Shown: in pieces, positions 8,468 to 16,718 of the stretch
How positions within the stretch are numbered: the stretch's first letter is position 1
Layout: every line of letters begins with the position of its first letter
Source of the DNA: Acuticoccus yangtzensis
GTDB taxonomy: Bacteria > Pseudomonadota > Alphaproteobacteria > Rhizobiales > Amorphaceae
Assembly: GCF_001927245.1 (NCBI RefSeq)
Contig: NZ_MJUX01000005.1
Location: forward strand, 62,001-126,000
Length of the DNA stretch: 64,000 nucleotides
Reading direction: 5' to 3'
Made by a program: the position numbers and the translations under genes
The notes under the pieces: generated by a model
Told to the model about the DNA's origin: nothing
The model's database searches: none
Seen by the model: only the letters and a program-made list of their open reading frames with translations

Positions 8468-9136
8468 GTGATCGTCTTCATCGAGATTCCCTTCTCCGCC
8501 GGCCGCGGAGCGTTTCAGGCCTTCACCAAGGCGCTGGGGGCCAATGCGGTGGGTTGGCTCGGCCGCAACGCCACGCTCGATGATCTGAAGGCGGACGATG
8601 CGCCGAACAAATACAGGCTCGTGGGCGGGCGCTTCACGCTGGCGGACGCGTTGGAGATGAAGGGGGTCACTGCCTACAGCGCGGTCGCCGGTGATCCCGT
8701 GCTGAGGATGATGGCGACCTGGCAGGCGTGGGAGAGGCAGGCGCGCCATCCGCAGCACTGGGTGCCGCACACCTTCAACCTGCGTGAGGCGCTGGACGAG
8801 CGCATTCACCCCGTCATGGTGGCGACGGAGGCGATGATGCGCGGCCTCAGGCAGAGGGGCGTCGGCACGGAGATGGACCGGATCATGGCCGATCTGACCG
8901 CGCTGCCGGTGACGATCGGATTCGGCGAGCACGCCGACGCCTTCACCGAGGCGATGGCGCAGCGTCTCGGCATCGACACGTCTGAGCTGAACCCCGCCGC
9001 CTTCGCCGAGTTCTCCCATGCCCCCGGCGCCACGGGCCTCTACCAATCGCTGATCGACGGGACCGTGCCGGACCGCACGCTGCACCACCGGCTCATGGCG
9101 GCCGCCGAGGGCCTCCCGGTCTGGACGACGCACTGA
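8468..9136 (+). CDS. Divergent sulfotransferase-like protein
   Basis: About 222 residues, uncharacterised. The layout recalls the Sulfotransfer_2 family: an N-terminal strand-loop VFIEIPFSAGRGAF where true members have a PAPS-binding xHIPKTAGTS loop, then VGGRF where they have GH(F/Y), then an AGDPVLRMMATW stretch where they have RDPVERxxSxY. The key Lys, Thr and Arg positions are changed, so cofactor binding may be lost. GTG at 8468 has GAAGGA six bases upstream; the upstream extension to 8042 would run through the tRNA gene and is rejected. It is a single-gene unit followed by the palindromic repeat. It may be a degenerate enzyme or a repurposed fold; the family call is by pattern only. Confidence 0.6.
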   Translation: MIVFIEIPFSAGRGAFQAFTKALGANAVGWLGRNATLDDLKADDAPNKYRLVGGRFTLADALEMKGVTAYSAVAGDPVLRMMATWQAWERQARHPQHWVPHTFNLREALDERIHPVMVATEAMMRGLRQRGVGTEMDRIMADLTALPVTIGFGEHADAFTEAMAQRLGIDTSELNPAAFAEFSHAPGATGLYQSLIDGTVPDRTLHHRLMAAAEGLPVWTTH

Positions 9137-9192
9137 ACCTCTATCCTGCCCCGTATCTGAGGGCCTGGCGCCGCTCGCAGGTCCGCCCCGTC

Positions 9193-9387
9193 TCAGCCTG
9201 ACCGTCGGAGCCGCCATCGCCCCAATCCCTTGGCGGAGACGGTGGTGCCTTGCCAAGGAGCCGCAGGCCGGCTTTAGCCGCTTGTCCTTGGCGAGGTGCC
9301 GCCGTCTCTGCCATGCGGTGCAGGGTGATGGCGGTTCCGACGGTCAGGCGGGCCCTGACCGTTGGTGAGCCGGAGCCCGCCGGAGGC
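9193..9387 (-). repeat. Dispersed palindromic repeat, copy A (inverted relative to copy B)
   Basis: About 195 bases matching, on the opposite strand, positions 40210-40406 with only scattered differences. The element has near-perfect terminal inverted repeats (on the minus strand, GCCTGACC-x-x-CGGA near one end and TCCG-x-x-GGTCAGGC near the other), a hairpin-forming GGTCAGG/CCTGACC pair outside one end, and an internal imperfect palindrome built on GGCACC-TTGCCAAGGA. No coding capacity. It lies between the ends of the sulfotransferase-like gene and cobQ, which are convergent. It is likely a MITE- or BIME-like element that could fold at the transcript ends. Confidence 0.85.
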
Positions 9388-9422
9388 TACGGCGCCTCGC
9401 TCCGCGCCTGCCCCTCCCCGTG

Positions 9423-9467
9423 TCCTCGCGCCCCGTGTGCTCGCGACCCCTGTCCTCGCGACCCCGG
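9423..9467. repeat. 15-base tandem repeat, three units
   Basis: Three imperfect 15-base units (first TCCTCGCGCCCCGTG) lie back to back between the palindromic repeat and the end of cobQ. Units differ by two to four bases. They do not encode part of a supported protein. Confidence 0.7.
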
Positions 9468-9482
9468 CCTTCCCGCCGCGCC

Positions 9483-10976
9483 TCACCGGTCCGCGCGCAT
9501 CCGTGCCAGCGCCAACAGCGCGTCCACGTCGAGGGCGGCGGCGACGTGGTCGGCGAGCGCGTCGAGCGTGGCGTCCACGGCCGCCTCGTAGGCGAGGCCG
9601 GAGGCGGTGCCGAGGCCGCCCAGAACGCCGGCGCGGAAGGCGTCGCTGCCGAAGAGGCCGTGCAGATAGGCGCCCATCACGCGCCCATCGGGAGACATGG
9701 CGCCGTCCTCCCCCTCCTCCAGCGCCACGACGCGACGCGCGCAGTCGGGGCCCGACGTCCGCCCCATGTGGATGCGATAGCCCTCCACAGGGACGCCCTC
9801 CAGACCCGGGAGGCGGCACACGCCGCGGCTCTGTCGCGTCACCTTGGGGGCGGCGATCACTGTTTCGACGTCGAGAAGCCCCAGCCCCTCGGTTTCGCCC
9901 GGCGGCCCCTCGTGGCCCTCGGGGTCGCGAATGACGCGGCCGAGGAGCTGGTAGCCGCCGCACAGTCCGACGATGCGTCCGCCGCGGCGGACATGGGCCG
10001 CAAGGTCGATGTGCCATCCGGCCGCCCGTAGCGCCTTCGCATCGGCGATGGTCGACTTCGAGCCCGGGAGAAGCACCAGATCTGCATCCGGCATCGGCGC
10101 CGACAGTTGCGCCATGCGGAACGCAACGCCGGGCTCCAGCCGCAGCGGGTCGCAATCGTCGAAGTTGGAGATGTGCGGCGTGGCGGGCATCACCACGCGC
10201 AGACCCTCCCGTTCGGCCGTGACGGGAAGGCCCAGCGTGTCCTCGGCGGGCAGGAGGTGCGCATTTGCGAACCAGGGCACCACGCCGAAGAACGGCCATC
10301 CGGTGCGCGCGGTGATGGCGCTGACGCCGCCGTCGAACAGCCGCACGTCGCCGCGGAACTTGTTAACGACATAGCCCGCCACCATCGCCCGGTCGGCCGG
10401 GTCCAGCACCGCGTGGGTGCCGACGATGTTGGCGATCACCCCGCCGCGGTTGATGTCGGCGGCCAACACCACGGGCACGTTCTCGGCGCGGGCGAATCCC
10501 ATGTTGGCGATATCGTCGCGGCGCAGGTTGATCTCGGCCGGGCTCCCCGCCCCTTCCACGATCACGATGTCCGCCCCCTCGGCCACGCGGGCGAAGCTGT
10601 CGCGCACGAACGGCATCAGCCCGGCCTTCAGGTCGCCATATGCGGAGGCGCTGGCGCTCGTCATCACGCGGCCCTGCACGACCACCTGGGCGCCGGTCTC
10701 AGACTGTGGCTTCAAAAGCACAGGGTTGAGGTGAACCGAAGGCTCGATTCCGGCGGCGCGGGCCTGGAGCATCTGCGCGCGGCCGATCTCGCCGCCGTCC
10801 GGAGTCGCCGCGGCATTGTTGGACATGTTCTGCGATTTGAACGGCTTAGCCACCAGACCGGCGCGCGCGAAGTGGCGGCAAAGGCCGGCCACCAGAAGCG
10901 ATTTGCCGACGTCGGACCCGGTTCCCTGCAGCATGATGGCCGGAACGGCGGCGGATCTCTCAAAGCCCTGCTTCAT
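9483..10976 (-). CDS. cobQ: Cobyric acid synthase CobQ
   Basis: Glutamine- and ATP-dependent amidase that adds four amide groups to adenosylcobyrinic a,c-diamide in vitamin B12 synthesis; cytoplasmic. The 497 residues match the family length. The N-terminal synthetase domain opens with [12 protein letters not shown] (P-loop, residues about 15-26), then [12 protein letters not shown] and LNPVLLKP, typical of CobQ. The C-terminal class I glutaminase-like domain shows [10 protein letters not shown] with the nucleophile Cys and a late HGLF. The start ATG lies 78 bases from the divergent lipoprotein gene. CobO, the preceding enzyme in the pathway, lies 390 bases away on the same strand. No cobalamin riboswitch fits in the short leader. 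Confidence 0.97.
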   Translation of the reverse strand: MKQGFERSAAVPAIMLQGTGSDVGKSLLVAGLCRHFARAGLVAKPFKSQNMSNNAAATPDGGEIGRAQMLQARAAGIEPSVHLNPVLLKPQSETGAQVVVQGRVMTSASASAYGDLKAGLMPFVRDSFARVAEGADIVIVEGAGSPAEINLRRDDIANMGFARAENVPVVLAADINRGGVIANIVGTHAVLDPADRAMVAGYVVNKFRGDVRLFDGGVSAITARTGWPFFGVVPWFANAHLLPAEDTLGLPVTAEREGLRVVMPATPHISNFDDCDPLRLEPGVAFRMAQLSAPMPDADLVLLPGSKSTIADAKALRAAGWHIDLAAHVRRGGRIVGLCGGYQLLGRVIRDPEGHEGPPGETEGLGLLDVETVIAAPKVTRQSRGVCRLPGLEGVPVEGYRIHMGRTSGPDCARRVVALEEGEDGAMSPDGRVMGAYLHGLFGSDAFRAGVLGGLGTASGLAYEAAVDATLDALADHVAAALDVDALLALARMRADR

Positions 10977-11012
10977 TACGCATTCATCGCCCGGCGCAGA
11001 TGTCGGTGTGAC

Positions 11013-11035
11013 GGCGGGCCCCCGGCTGGCCCGCC
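11013..11035. promoter_or_regulatory. GC-rich hairpin between cobQ and the lipoprotein gene
   Basis: GGCGGGCC and GGCCCGCC form an 8-bp stem around a 7-base loop in the 78-base divergent spacer, ending 19 bases before the lipoprotein start. It could be the end of an upstream transcript or a leader structure. Too short to be a B12 riboswitch. Confidence 0.35.
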
Positions 11036-11054
11036 TTCAAACGTGGAGTGTGTC

Positions 11055-11306
11055 ATGAAGAAATATCTCATCATCGCCGCCGTCGCAGCGGGCCTCGCCG
11101 GTTGCAATTCCAACGACCCCGGCGACCGCGCATTGGTGGGCGGCGCGCTCGGCGCTGCGACGGGCGCCACGGTGGCGGCGGCGACGGGTGCCAACGCGGG
11201 CGGCACGCTGGTCGGCGCGGGCGTCGGCGCGGTGGGCGGTGCGGCGCTGGGTGCGGCGACGGCGCCGCGCTGCGTGAACCAGTACGGCACGCGCGTCCCC
11301 TGCTGA
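11055..11306 (+). CDS. Small glycine-zipper lipoprotein
   Basis: 83 residues. It has a lipoprotein signal peptide MKKYLIIAAVAAGLAGC with lipobox L-A-G-C (Cys17 lipidated), then repeated GxxxG spacing (GGALGAATGA, GGTLVGAGVGAVGGAALG) typical of glycine-zipper outer-membrane proteins of the OmpA/SlyB/Rcc01693 kind. It ends in a short tail with two Cys residues (RCVNQYGTRVPC). ATG at 11055 has GGAG seven bases upstream, so the much longer upstream extension is a shadow of cobQ. Likely anchored in the outer membrane and inserted in or stabilising it. It sits alone between two B12 genes of opposite direction with no evident link to them. Confidence 0.85.
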   Translation: MKKYLIIAAVAAGLAGCNSNDPGDRALVGGALGAATGATVAAATGANAGGTLVGAGVGAVGGAALGAATAPRCVNQYGTRVPC

Positions 11307-11324
11307 TCGTCCTCGCCCGACGAC

Positions 11325-11350
11325 GCACCGCGCGGCCTCACGCGCGGTGC
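11325..11350. terminator. Bidirectional hairpin between the lipoprotein gene and cobO
   Basis: A 10-bp perfect stem (GCACCGCGCG with CGCGCGGTGC) and 6-base loop between convergent genes, 18 bases past the lipoprotein stop. There is no clear T-run, so its strength as a terminator is uncertain. Confidence 0.6.
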
Positions 11351-11363
11351 CCACCGACGCGGC

Positions 11364-12002
11364 CTAGAACTCGATCCCGGCCTGAGGCTTCACACCGGAG
11401 CGGAAGGGATGCTTCACCTGCGTCATCTCGGTGACGAGGTCGGCGATCTCGATCAGCTCGTCCTTGGCGTTGCGTCCGGTGACGATCACGTGGACATCGT
11501 CCGGCTTCTCGTCACGCAGGAAGGCGACGACGTCGGCAAGGTCGATATAGTCGTAGCGCAGGACGATGTTGAGCTCGTCCAGCAGCACCATGCGGTGCTC
11601 GCGGGACAGGATCATCGCCTTCGCGGCGTCCCATGCGGCGGCTGCGGCGGCGATGTCGCGCTGGCGGTCCTGGGTCTCCCAGGTGAAGCCCTCGCCCATG
11701 CGCTTGACGGTCACCTGATCGGGGAAGCGGTCGAGGACCGCTTTCTCTCCGGTCTCAATGCGGCCTTTGATGAACTGGACGACGCCCACCTTCATGCCGT
11801 GGCCGATGGCGCGCATCACCATGCCGAAGGCGGCGGTCGACTTGCCCTTGCCCTTGCCGGTGTGGACGATGAGAAGCCCCTTCTCGATCGTCTTGGTGGC
11901 GAGGATCTTGTCCCGCGCCTCCTTCTTCTTGCGCATCTTCTCGGCGTGGCGCGCGTCGAGGTCGGCCTCGGTGCCGGTCTTTGAATCGGCTTGGCTCATC
12001 AT
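11364..12002 (-). CDS. cobO: Cob(I)yrinic acid a,c-diamide adenosyltransferase
   Basis: Attaches the 5'-deoxyadenosyl group of ATP to the cobalt of the corrinoid, the step before CobQ in aerobic B12 synthesis; also used in corrinoid salvage. 212 residues as usual for CobO/BtuR. It shows the P-loop HTGKGKGKSTAAFG near residues 47-60, VVQFIKG, and LLDELNIVL near 140-148 (Walker-B-like). The C-terminal VTEMTQVKHPF and GVKPQAGIEF tail is typical. Two ATG codons stand in tandem at 12002 and 11999. The N-terminal 35 residues are charged and helical as in other members. Confidence 0.97.
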   Translation of the reverse strand: MMSQADSKTGTEADLDARHAEKMRKKKEARDKILATKTIEKGLLIVHTGKGKGKSTAAFGMVMRAIGHGMKVGVVQFIKGRIETGEKAVLDRFPDQVTVKRMGEGFTWETQDRQRDIAAAAAAWDAAKAMILSREHRMVLLDELNIVLRYDYIDLADVVAFLRDEKPDDVHVIVTGRNAKDELIEIADLVTEMTQVKHPFRSGVKPQAGIEF

Positions 12003-12101
12003 GGTCTCCGTCCGCCGGCGGGGCCGGCAATCGGCAGGACCATAAACGATGCGACCCCGCCGCGACGAGATGCGATGACGGTGCGACCGCCCGCCCCCGC
12101 G

Positions 12102-14255
12102 TCAGCCGGAGGCGGCGATCGCGATGCGGGGCTGGTCCTTCCCCTCCTGGGCGAGCAGCGCCTTCAGCTCGTCCACCGGAACGGCCTTGGAAAAATAGTA
12201 GCCCTGGAGGAAGCGGCCGCCGAGCTCCGTGATCATGCGGACCTGCTCGGCCGATTCCACGCCTTCGACGATCAGCCGCAATTGCAGCGAGCGCGCCACC
12301 TCGATGATACCGCGGATAATCTTCTGCTTGGCGGCATCGGTCTCGATCCCGGACACGAAGCGGCGGTCCACCTTGAGTTCGGATATCGGCAGCGTCGAGA
12401 TGTGGATCAGCGACGCATAGCCGGTGCCGAAATCGTCCAGCGAGAAGTTGACGCCGCGTTCGCTGGCGGCACGGATCTCGGCGCCGAGGCGGCCGGTGGG
12501 ATCGTCCAGCACCACGCCTTCGGTGATTTCGATGGTGATCTGGCCGTTGTCCGAGCCGAGCGTTTCGACCCGCTTGCCGATGCGTTGCAGGAAGGTGTCA
12601 CGCACGAGATCGCCGGCCGAGGCGTTGACGGCAAGCGTCAGCTTGTCGGCACGGTCGCGGTTGATCTGGGCGATCTCGGCGATGGCGCGGTCCACGACGG
12701 CAAGGCTGATCTGGGCGCCCAGTTCATGGTCGGCGAGCGCGCAGGCAAAGTCGCTGGCGGTGCGCACCCTCTCCCCGTCGATCCAACGGGCGAGCGCCTC
12801 GACACCGACGATGCGGCCGGACGCAAGATCGAGCTGCGGCTGATAATAGGGTACGATATTGCCGGCCTTCAGCGCCTCGCGCGCGGACAGCATGGTCTGC
12901 GTGCGCTCCTGCTGGGCCTGGCCGAAGGTCGGGTCGTAAAGGGCGAGCGCGGAAAGCGCCTCCTCCTTCATCCGGTAGAGGGCGAGGTCGGCGGCACAGA
13001 TGAGGTCGTGCTCGGCCTCGCCATGGTCGGGCGAAATCGCCGCGCCCGCCGAAAGGTGGACGAGCACGGTCTGCTCTTCCCAGGTCAGATAGATGTCGAG
13101 ACTGTTGCGCAGCCGCTCCAGCACCGCGTTGAGCGCTTCGCGCGATTCGAGGTCTTCAAGCAGGATCGAAAACTCGTCGCCCCCGGTGCGGGCGACCGTG
13201 TCGTTGGCGCGCACGGTCTTCTTCAAACGCTCGGCCACCAGGCACAGGAGACGGTCGCCGGCGGCATGGCCCAGCGTGTCGTTCACGTGCTTGAAGTCGT
13301 CCACGTCCACCAGGACGAGGCACACGTAGTTGCTGGTGCGCTTTCGCCGCTCCAGCGCGGTCTTGAAGCGGTCGGCGAAGAGGGCGCGGTTGGGCAAGCG
13401 TGTCAGCGCGTCGTGGTTGGCCGTCCACCAAAGGCGTTCGTTGGCCTCGTGCGCCGCCGTCACGTCCTGCAGGACGCCGGCGAGGCGATCCGGCCTCTCC
13501 TCGTCCGCACTCTGGCGCTGGGCGATGACGCGCACGGTGCGCTTGCGGCCCGCCGCCGTCTCGATCGGCATCGTCACATCGAGCGGGTCGGAGGATACGG
13601 CAGCCGACAAAAGCAGCTTCTCGAGCTGCTTGTTGTAGGGACTGACGAAGTAGTTCAGCGCCTCGCTGACGGAGGGCATCGGCTCCCCCGGCGAGCGGTC
13701 GTGGATGCGGAACATCTCGTCCGACCAGAACATCGACCCGGAGATGAGATCGCACTCCCACACGCCGATGTTGGCGGTGCGCTCCAGATGGTCGAACATC
13801 AGGATGTAGCGCTTCAGGTCGATGCGGTAGCGCTGGGTGAGCGCGTTCTCCGCCACCTGCCGCTTGGCCGCGACGATGAAGCGCGACAGGCGCTGTGCAC
13901 TGAGCCCCGTCCGCGGCACGAAGATGAGGAAGGCCAGCCGCCGCCCGCCGCCGACCATGGGCAGCATGATGACGGCGTTCCACGGCGCCTCGAAGGGCAG
14001 CGACGTTCCGGCGAGCGGCAGGCCGAGGTCGCCGGTCTCGGCGATGTCGATCGGGTCGATGTCGCACGCCATCTGAACGACGCTGTCACGCAGTGACACG
14101 GCGTCGTCGCTACACCCGATGATGGTCGGCTGCGGCGACAGATCGACAAGGGCGACGGGCCCCGAATCCAGCGCGAGTTGAGCCATGGCCGCAAGGTGGT
14201 CGAACGGCTGGGCGCGTCCCAGCTTGGTCAGTGCGGCGTTGAAATACTTCAACAT
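12102..14255 (-). CDS. PAS-GGDEF-EAL cyclic-di-GMP signalling protein
   Basis: 717 residues. An N-terminal region of about 145 residues of unknown fold (it may be a divergent sensor) is followed by a PAS domain (about 155-270) ending in the usual VLQDVT link. The GGDEF domain (about 275-440) has intact GGDEF at 358-362 and an RAND inhibitory site (RxxD) exactly five residues before it. The EAL domain (about 455-700) keeps EAL at 486-488, DDFGTGYASL, KVDR and a QGYYFSKA end. Both synthesis and breakdown of c-di-GMP are therefore possible; in such tandems one activity often dominates. No transmembrane segment is seen, so it is probably cytoplasmic. Single-gene unit. Confidence 0.95.
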   Translation of the reverse strand: MLKYFNAALTKLGRAQPFDHLAAMAQLALDSGPVALVDLSPQPTIIGCSDDAVSLRDSVVQMACDIDPIDIAETGDLGLPLAGTSLPFEAPWNAVIMLPMVGGGRRLAFLIFVPRTGLSAQRLSRFIVAAKRQVAENALTQRYRIDLKRYILMFDHLERTANIGVWECDLISGSMFWSDEMFRIHDRSPGEPMPSVSEALNYFVSPYNKQLEKLLLSAAVSSDPLDVTMPIETAAGRKRTVRVIAQRQSADEERPDRLAGVLQDVTAAHEANERLWWTANHDALTRLPNRALFADRFKTALERRKRTSNYVCLVLVDVDDFKHVNDTLGHAAGDRLLCLVAERLKKTVRANDTVARTGGDEFSILLEDLESREALNAVLERLRNSLDIYLTWEEQTVLVHLSAGAAISPDHGEAEHDLICAADLALYRMKEEALSALALYDPTFGQAQQERTQTMLSAREALKAGNIVPYYQPQLDLASGRIVGVEALARWIDGERVRTASDFACALADHELGAQISLAVVDRAIAEIAQINRDRADKLTLAVNASAGDLVRDTFLQRIGKRVETLGSDNGQITIEITEGVVLDDPTGRLGAEIRAASERGVNFSLDDFGTGYASLIHISTLPISELKVDRRFVSGIETDAAKQKIIRGIIEVARSLQLRLIVEGVESAEQVRMITELGGRFLQGYYFSKAVPVDELKALLAQEGKDQPRIAIAASG

Positions 14256-14414
14256 GTCACGCGCCCCGATGGCTCATCAGTCTCGCGAAAGGTAACCGAG
14301 AATGCACGCGTCGAGCTTGCATCGGATGGTTTAGCTGCAAAAGCACGGCGGAAGCATGGCATGCGCACATATTTGCAGGCACCCCTCATCGCCGATGACC
14401 GGCCCCGCGGCGCC

Positions 14415-15242
14415 TCACGACGCGCGCGGGGGCGCCCGGCGCACCGCGGCCGACGACTGGGCGATGGGAACGCCCGTTCCCGCCGCGAGGTAGCCGCCGT
14501 CCACCGTCAACGTCTGGCCGCTGACATAGCCTGCGTCGGGACTGGTGAAGAAGGCGACGGCGTTGGCGGTCTCGTCCTCCTCCCCATAACGCGCCATCGG
14601 GATCGTGCGGGTATAATCGGCACGCATTTCGGCGGTGTGGAGATCGCGCGACATGGGCGTGTCCACCGGCCCCGGCGCCACGGTGTTGGCGGTGATGCCG
14701 TACGGTCCCAGCTCCAGCGCGAGCTGCTTCATCAGGTGGATCGCCGCCGCCTTCGAGGTGCCGTAAGCCGTCCGCCCGAAGCCCGCCCGCATGCCGGAAA
14801 TCGAGGCGATCATCACGAACCGGCCCGAAAGTCCCTCGTTGACGAGGTCACGCGCAGCAAGCTGATAGACCGTGAACCCGGATAGGACGTGGACGTCGAG
14901 CGCTTTCTCGAAGGTGGCGATGTCGACGTCGAGGAAAGGGGCCAGAGGGGCGATGCCGGCGCAGTGAACGACGATGCCGAGCGGTCCGAAATCGTCGCGC
15001 ACGGCGCGGTAGGCGTCGACCATGGCCGAGGTGTCGGACACGTCGCAGGACAGGCCGAGGCCGCCGGGCAGTTCAGTCGCCCGCTCAGGCGTCTCGTTCA
15101 ACAGGTCGACGATCGCGACCCGGTTGCCGTCCGCCGCGAGCCGCCGGGCGACCGCGAAACCAAGCGCTCCGGCCCCGCCGGTGACGAGAGCCGTGCGCGG
15201 CAACTTGCCGGGCGCGACATGCAGTGCTCCGTTTCCGATCAT
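14415..15242 (-). CDS. Short-chain dehydrogenase/reductase (classical SDR)
   Basis: NAD(P)-dependent oxidoreductase of 275 residues. It has the TGGAGALG cofactor loop near residue 21, VDLL with an acidic residue at the end of strand 2 that favours NAD(H), CDVSD, HCAGIAPL (NAG-like), and the active-site Ser-Tyr-Lys (IASISG, then AYGTSK). The C-terminal GYVSGQTLTVDGGY is that of the FabG-like group. The substrate is unknown. The N-terminal 16 residues and C-terminal tail (Ala/Arg/Pro) extend beyond the domain, so a later start is possible. It stands alone, with about 160 and 270 bases of spacer on its two sides. Confidence 0.9.
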   Translation of the reverse strand: MIGNGALHVAPGKLPRTALVTGGAGALGFAVARRLAADGNRVAIVDLLNETPERATELPGGLGLSCDVSDTSAMVDAYRAVRDDFGPLGIVVHCAGIAPLAPFLDVDIATFEKALDVHVLSGFTVYQLAARDLVNEGLSGRFVMIASISGMRAGFGRTAYGTSKAAAIHLMKQLALELGPYGITANTVAPGPVDTPMSRDLHTAEMRADYTRTIPMARYGEEDETANAVAFFTSPDAGYVSGQTLTVDGGYLAAGTGVPIAQSSAAVRRAPPRAS

Positions 15243-15510
15243 CGGCCGATAGCCGCAATGCTGGAAAACAGGACAGGTCCGCCGCCCGGCTTGTGAGACG
15301 CGAGCGGCAGGGTCGAAAACGAAAGTCTGGGTCGCACGCTTAAACGGTTCCTCGCTGAGGCGATGGGATCAAGACGGACGCTGGCGAAGGCTTGCTGAAA
15401 GCCGTTGCGCACAAAGTCTCGGCTACGCCCGCCGATTTCGGCCTGTCACTAGTGAGCGATGCTTGCCTGCACGGTCAAGTTCAAAAGCCGTCTCAGCATC
15501 CAACTGCTGA

Positions 15511-16530
15511 TTAAAGAACCATGATTGCGACCGCCGTAGCATAAATTGCGAGCAGCAGTGCGCTTTCGAAGCCGATATTTGCCACACCATGTTCTTCGCG
15601 GCGGATTAATCCAAGCAAAAGGACGCCGGTCATGATCAGTCCGACCAGCGCCCAGAACACGCTGCCGCCGTCGATGGCGTGGTAGATCGACCCATCGCGG
15701 TAGGCGACATCGGCGGCGGCCAGAAAGAGGACGTCGAACACGTTGCCGCCGATGATGCCGCCGACCGCAAGCTGCAGGGCGCCCGCCCGCACGGCGGCGA
15801 TGGTCGTCACGAGTTCGGGCAGCGACGTGGCGACGGCGGTGAAGAGCGTGCCGACGATGGTTTCGCCGAGCCCCGTCTCCTCGGCGATGACGATGCCCGA
15901 CTGCGCGATCGCAAGGCCCGCCGCGCCGATGACCGCCGCCAATCCCAGAAACAGGGCGACGAGTTGCCACAGCGCACGCGGATCGCGCTCGTCCTCCGGC
16001 ACGTCCTCGCGCGTCTTCGCCGTCATGATCGGCTTCCACATCGGGTTGTCGCGGTCGCGCCCCGCCATCTTGAGCCCCGCGACGTAGGAGAAGAGAAGGA
16101 CGAAGGTGGCCGGGTGGATGCCCAGAACCGTCACGTCGGGCGTATAGATCGCCACCACGGGCACGGCGAGAAGCAGGATGAGAAGCGTGGCCTGGGTGAG
16201 GTTGGCCACCGAGGCGGCCGCATGCTCGAGATTGGCGCGGCGGTAGGCCATATCGGCGATGGCGAGGAATGCGGTCTGCGCGGCGATCCCCCCCAAGGCG
16301 TTGGACGCCGCAAGGTCAACGTTGCCGTTGGCGGCCGCCGCCACGGACGTCACCGTGCCCGGAATGGAGGTGGTCGCCCCCAAGAGGACCGCACCGGCGA
16401 TCGCCTCACCGAGCCGGGTGCGGTCGGCCAGGCGATCGGCCACGCGCGACAGAAGGGTTCCGGCCAGCGCAATCACGGTGGCGGAGGCGGCAAAGACCAC
16501 GTACGCGGTCGTGACGGAAAATTCCCACAT
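15511..16530 (-). CDS. Ca2+/cation antiporter (CaCA) family membrane protein
   Basis: About 339 residues with roughly ten hydrophobic segments and the two CaCA alpha repeats: GEAIAGAVLLGATTSIPGT with a following ASNALGGI (about residues 38-85), and GETIVGTLFTAVATSLPELV with GGIIGGNVFD (about 240-285). The second repeat keeps the ion-ligand Glu (PEL); in the first repeat the matching position is Gly (PGT), an unusual change at a site that normally carries an acidic residue. An acidic, charged cytoplasmic loop (KTREDVPEDERD) separates the halves. ATG at 16530 fits the first membrane helix, though no clear ribosome site precedes it. Divergent from the dehydrogenase gene. Likely exchanges a cation for Na+ or H+; specificity unknown. 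Confidence 0.85.
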   Translation of the reverse strand: MWEFSVTTAYVVFAASATVIALAGTLLSRVADRLADRTRLGEAIAGAVLLGATTSIPGTVTSVAAAANGNVDLAASNALGGIAAQTAFLAIADMAYRRANLEHAAASVANLTQATLLILLLAVPVVAIYTPDVTVLGIHPATFVLLFSYVAGLKMAGRDRDNPMWKPIMTAKTREDVPEDERDPRALWQLVALFLGLAAVIGAAGLAIAQSGIVIAEETGLGETIVGTLFTAVATSLPELVTTIAAVRAGALQLAVGGIIGGNVFDVLFLAAADVAYRDGSIYHAIDGGSVFWALVGLIMTGVLLLGLIRREEHGVANIGFESALLLAIYATAVAIMVL

Positions 16531-16718
16531 GGTGTAGGAAGACCGGCGTCCCGCGAGGTGTTCCCTTGCCGCGCCGAATTTGGCGAACACATCTCCAGGG
16601 AAAGGCCGGCAGGCGCGTGCGTGCCGGACGCGAACGGACCATGCTCGCTCGGCCGCCGCAATTCGTGCGTCTGCGGACCAGAAGACGGTGCGCGCGAGCT
16701 CCACACGAAGGAACGCCC

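Noticed and set aside
9193-9387. Insertion sequence at the palindromic repeat
   Set aside because: No transposase frame inside either copy; at under 200 bases it can only be a non-autonomous element.
10977-11054. Cobalamin riboswitch upstream of cobQ
   Set aside because: Only 78 bases lie between cobQ and the divergent gene, too short for the known B12 riboswitch, and no B12-box sequence was seen.
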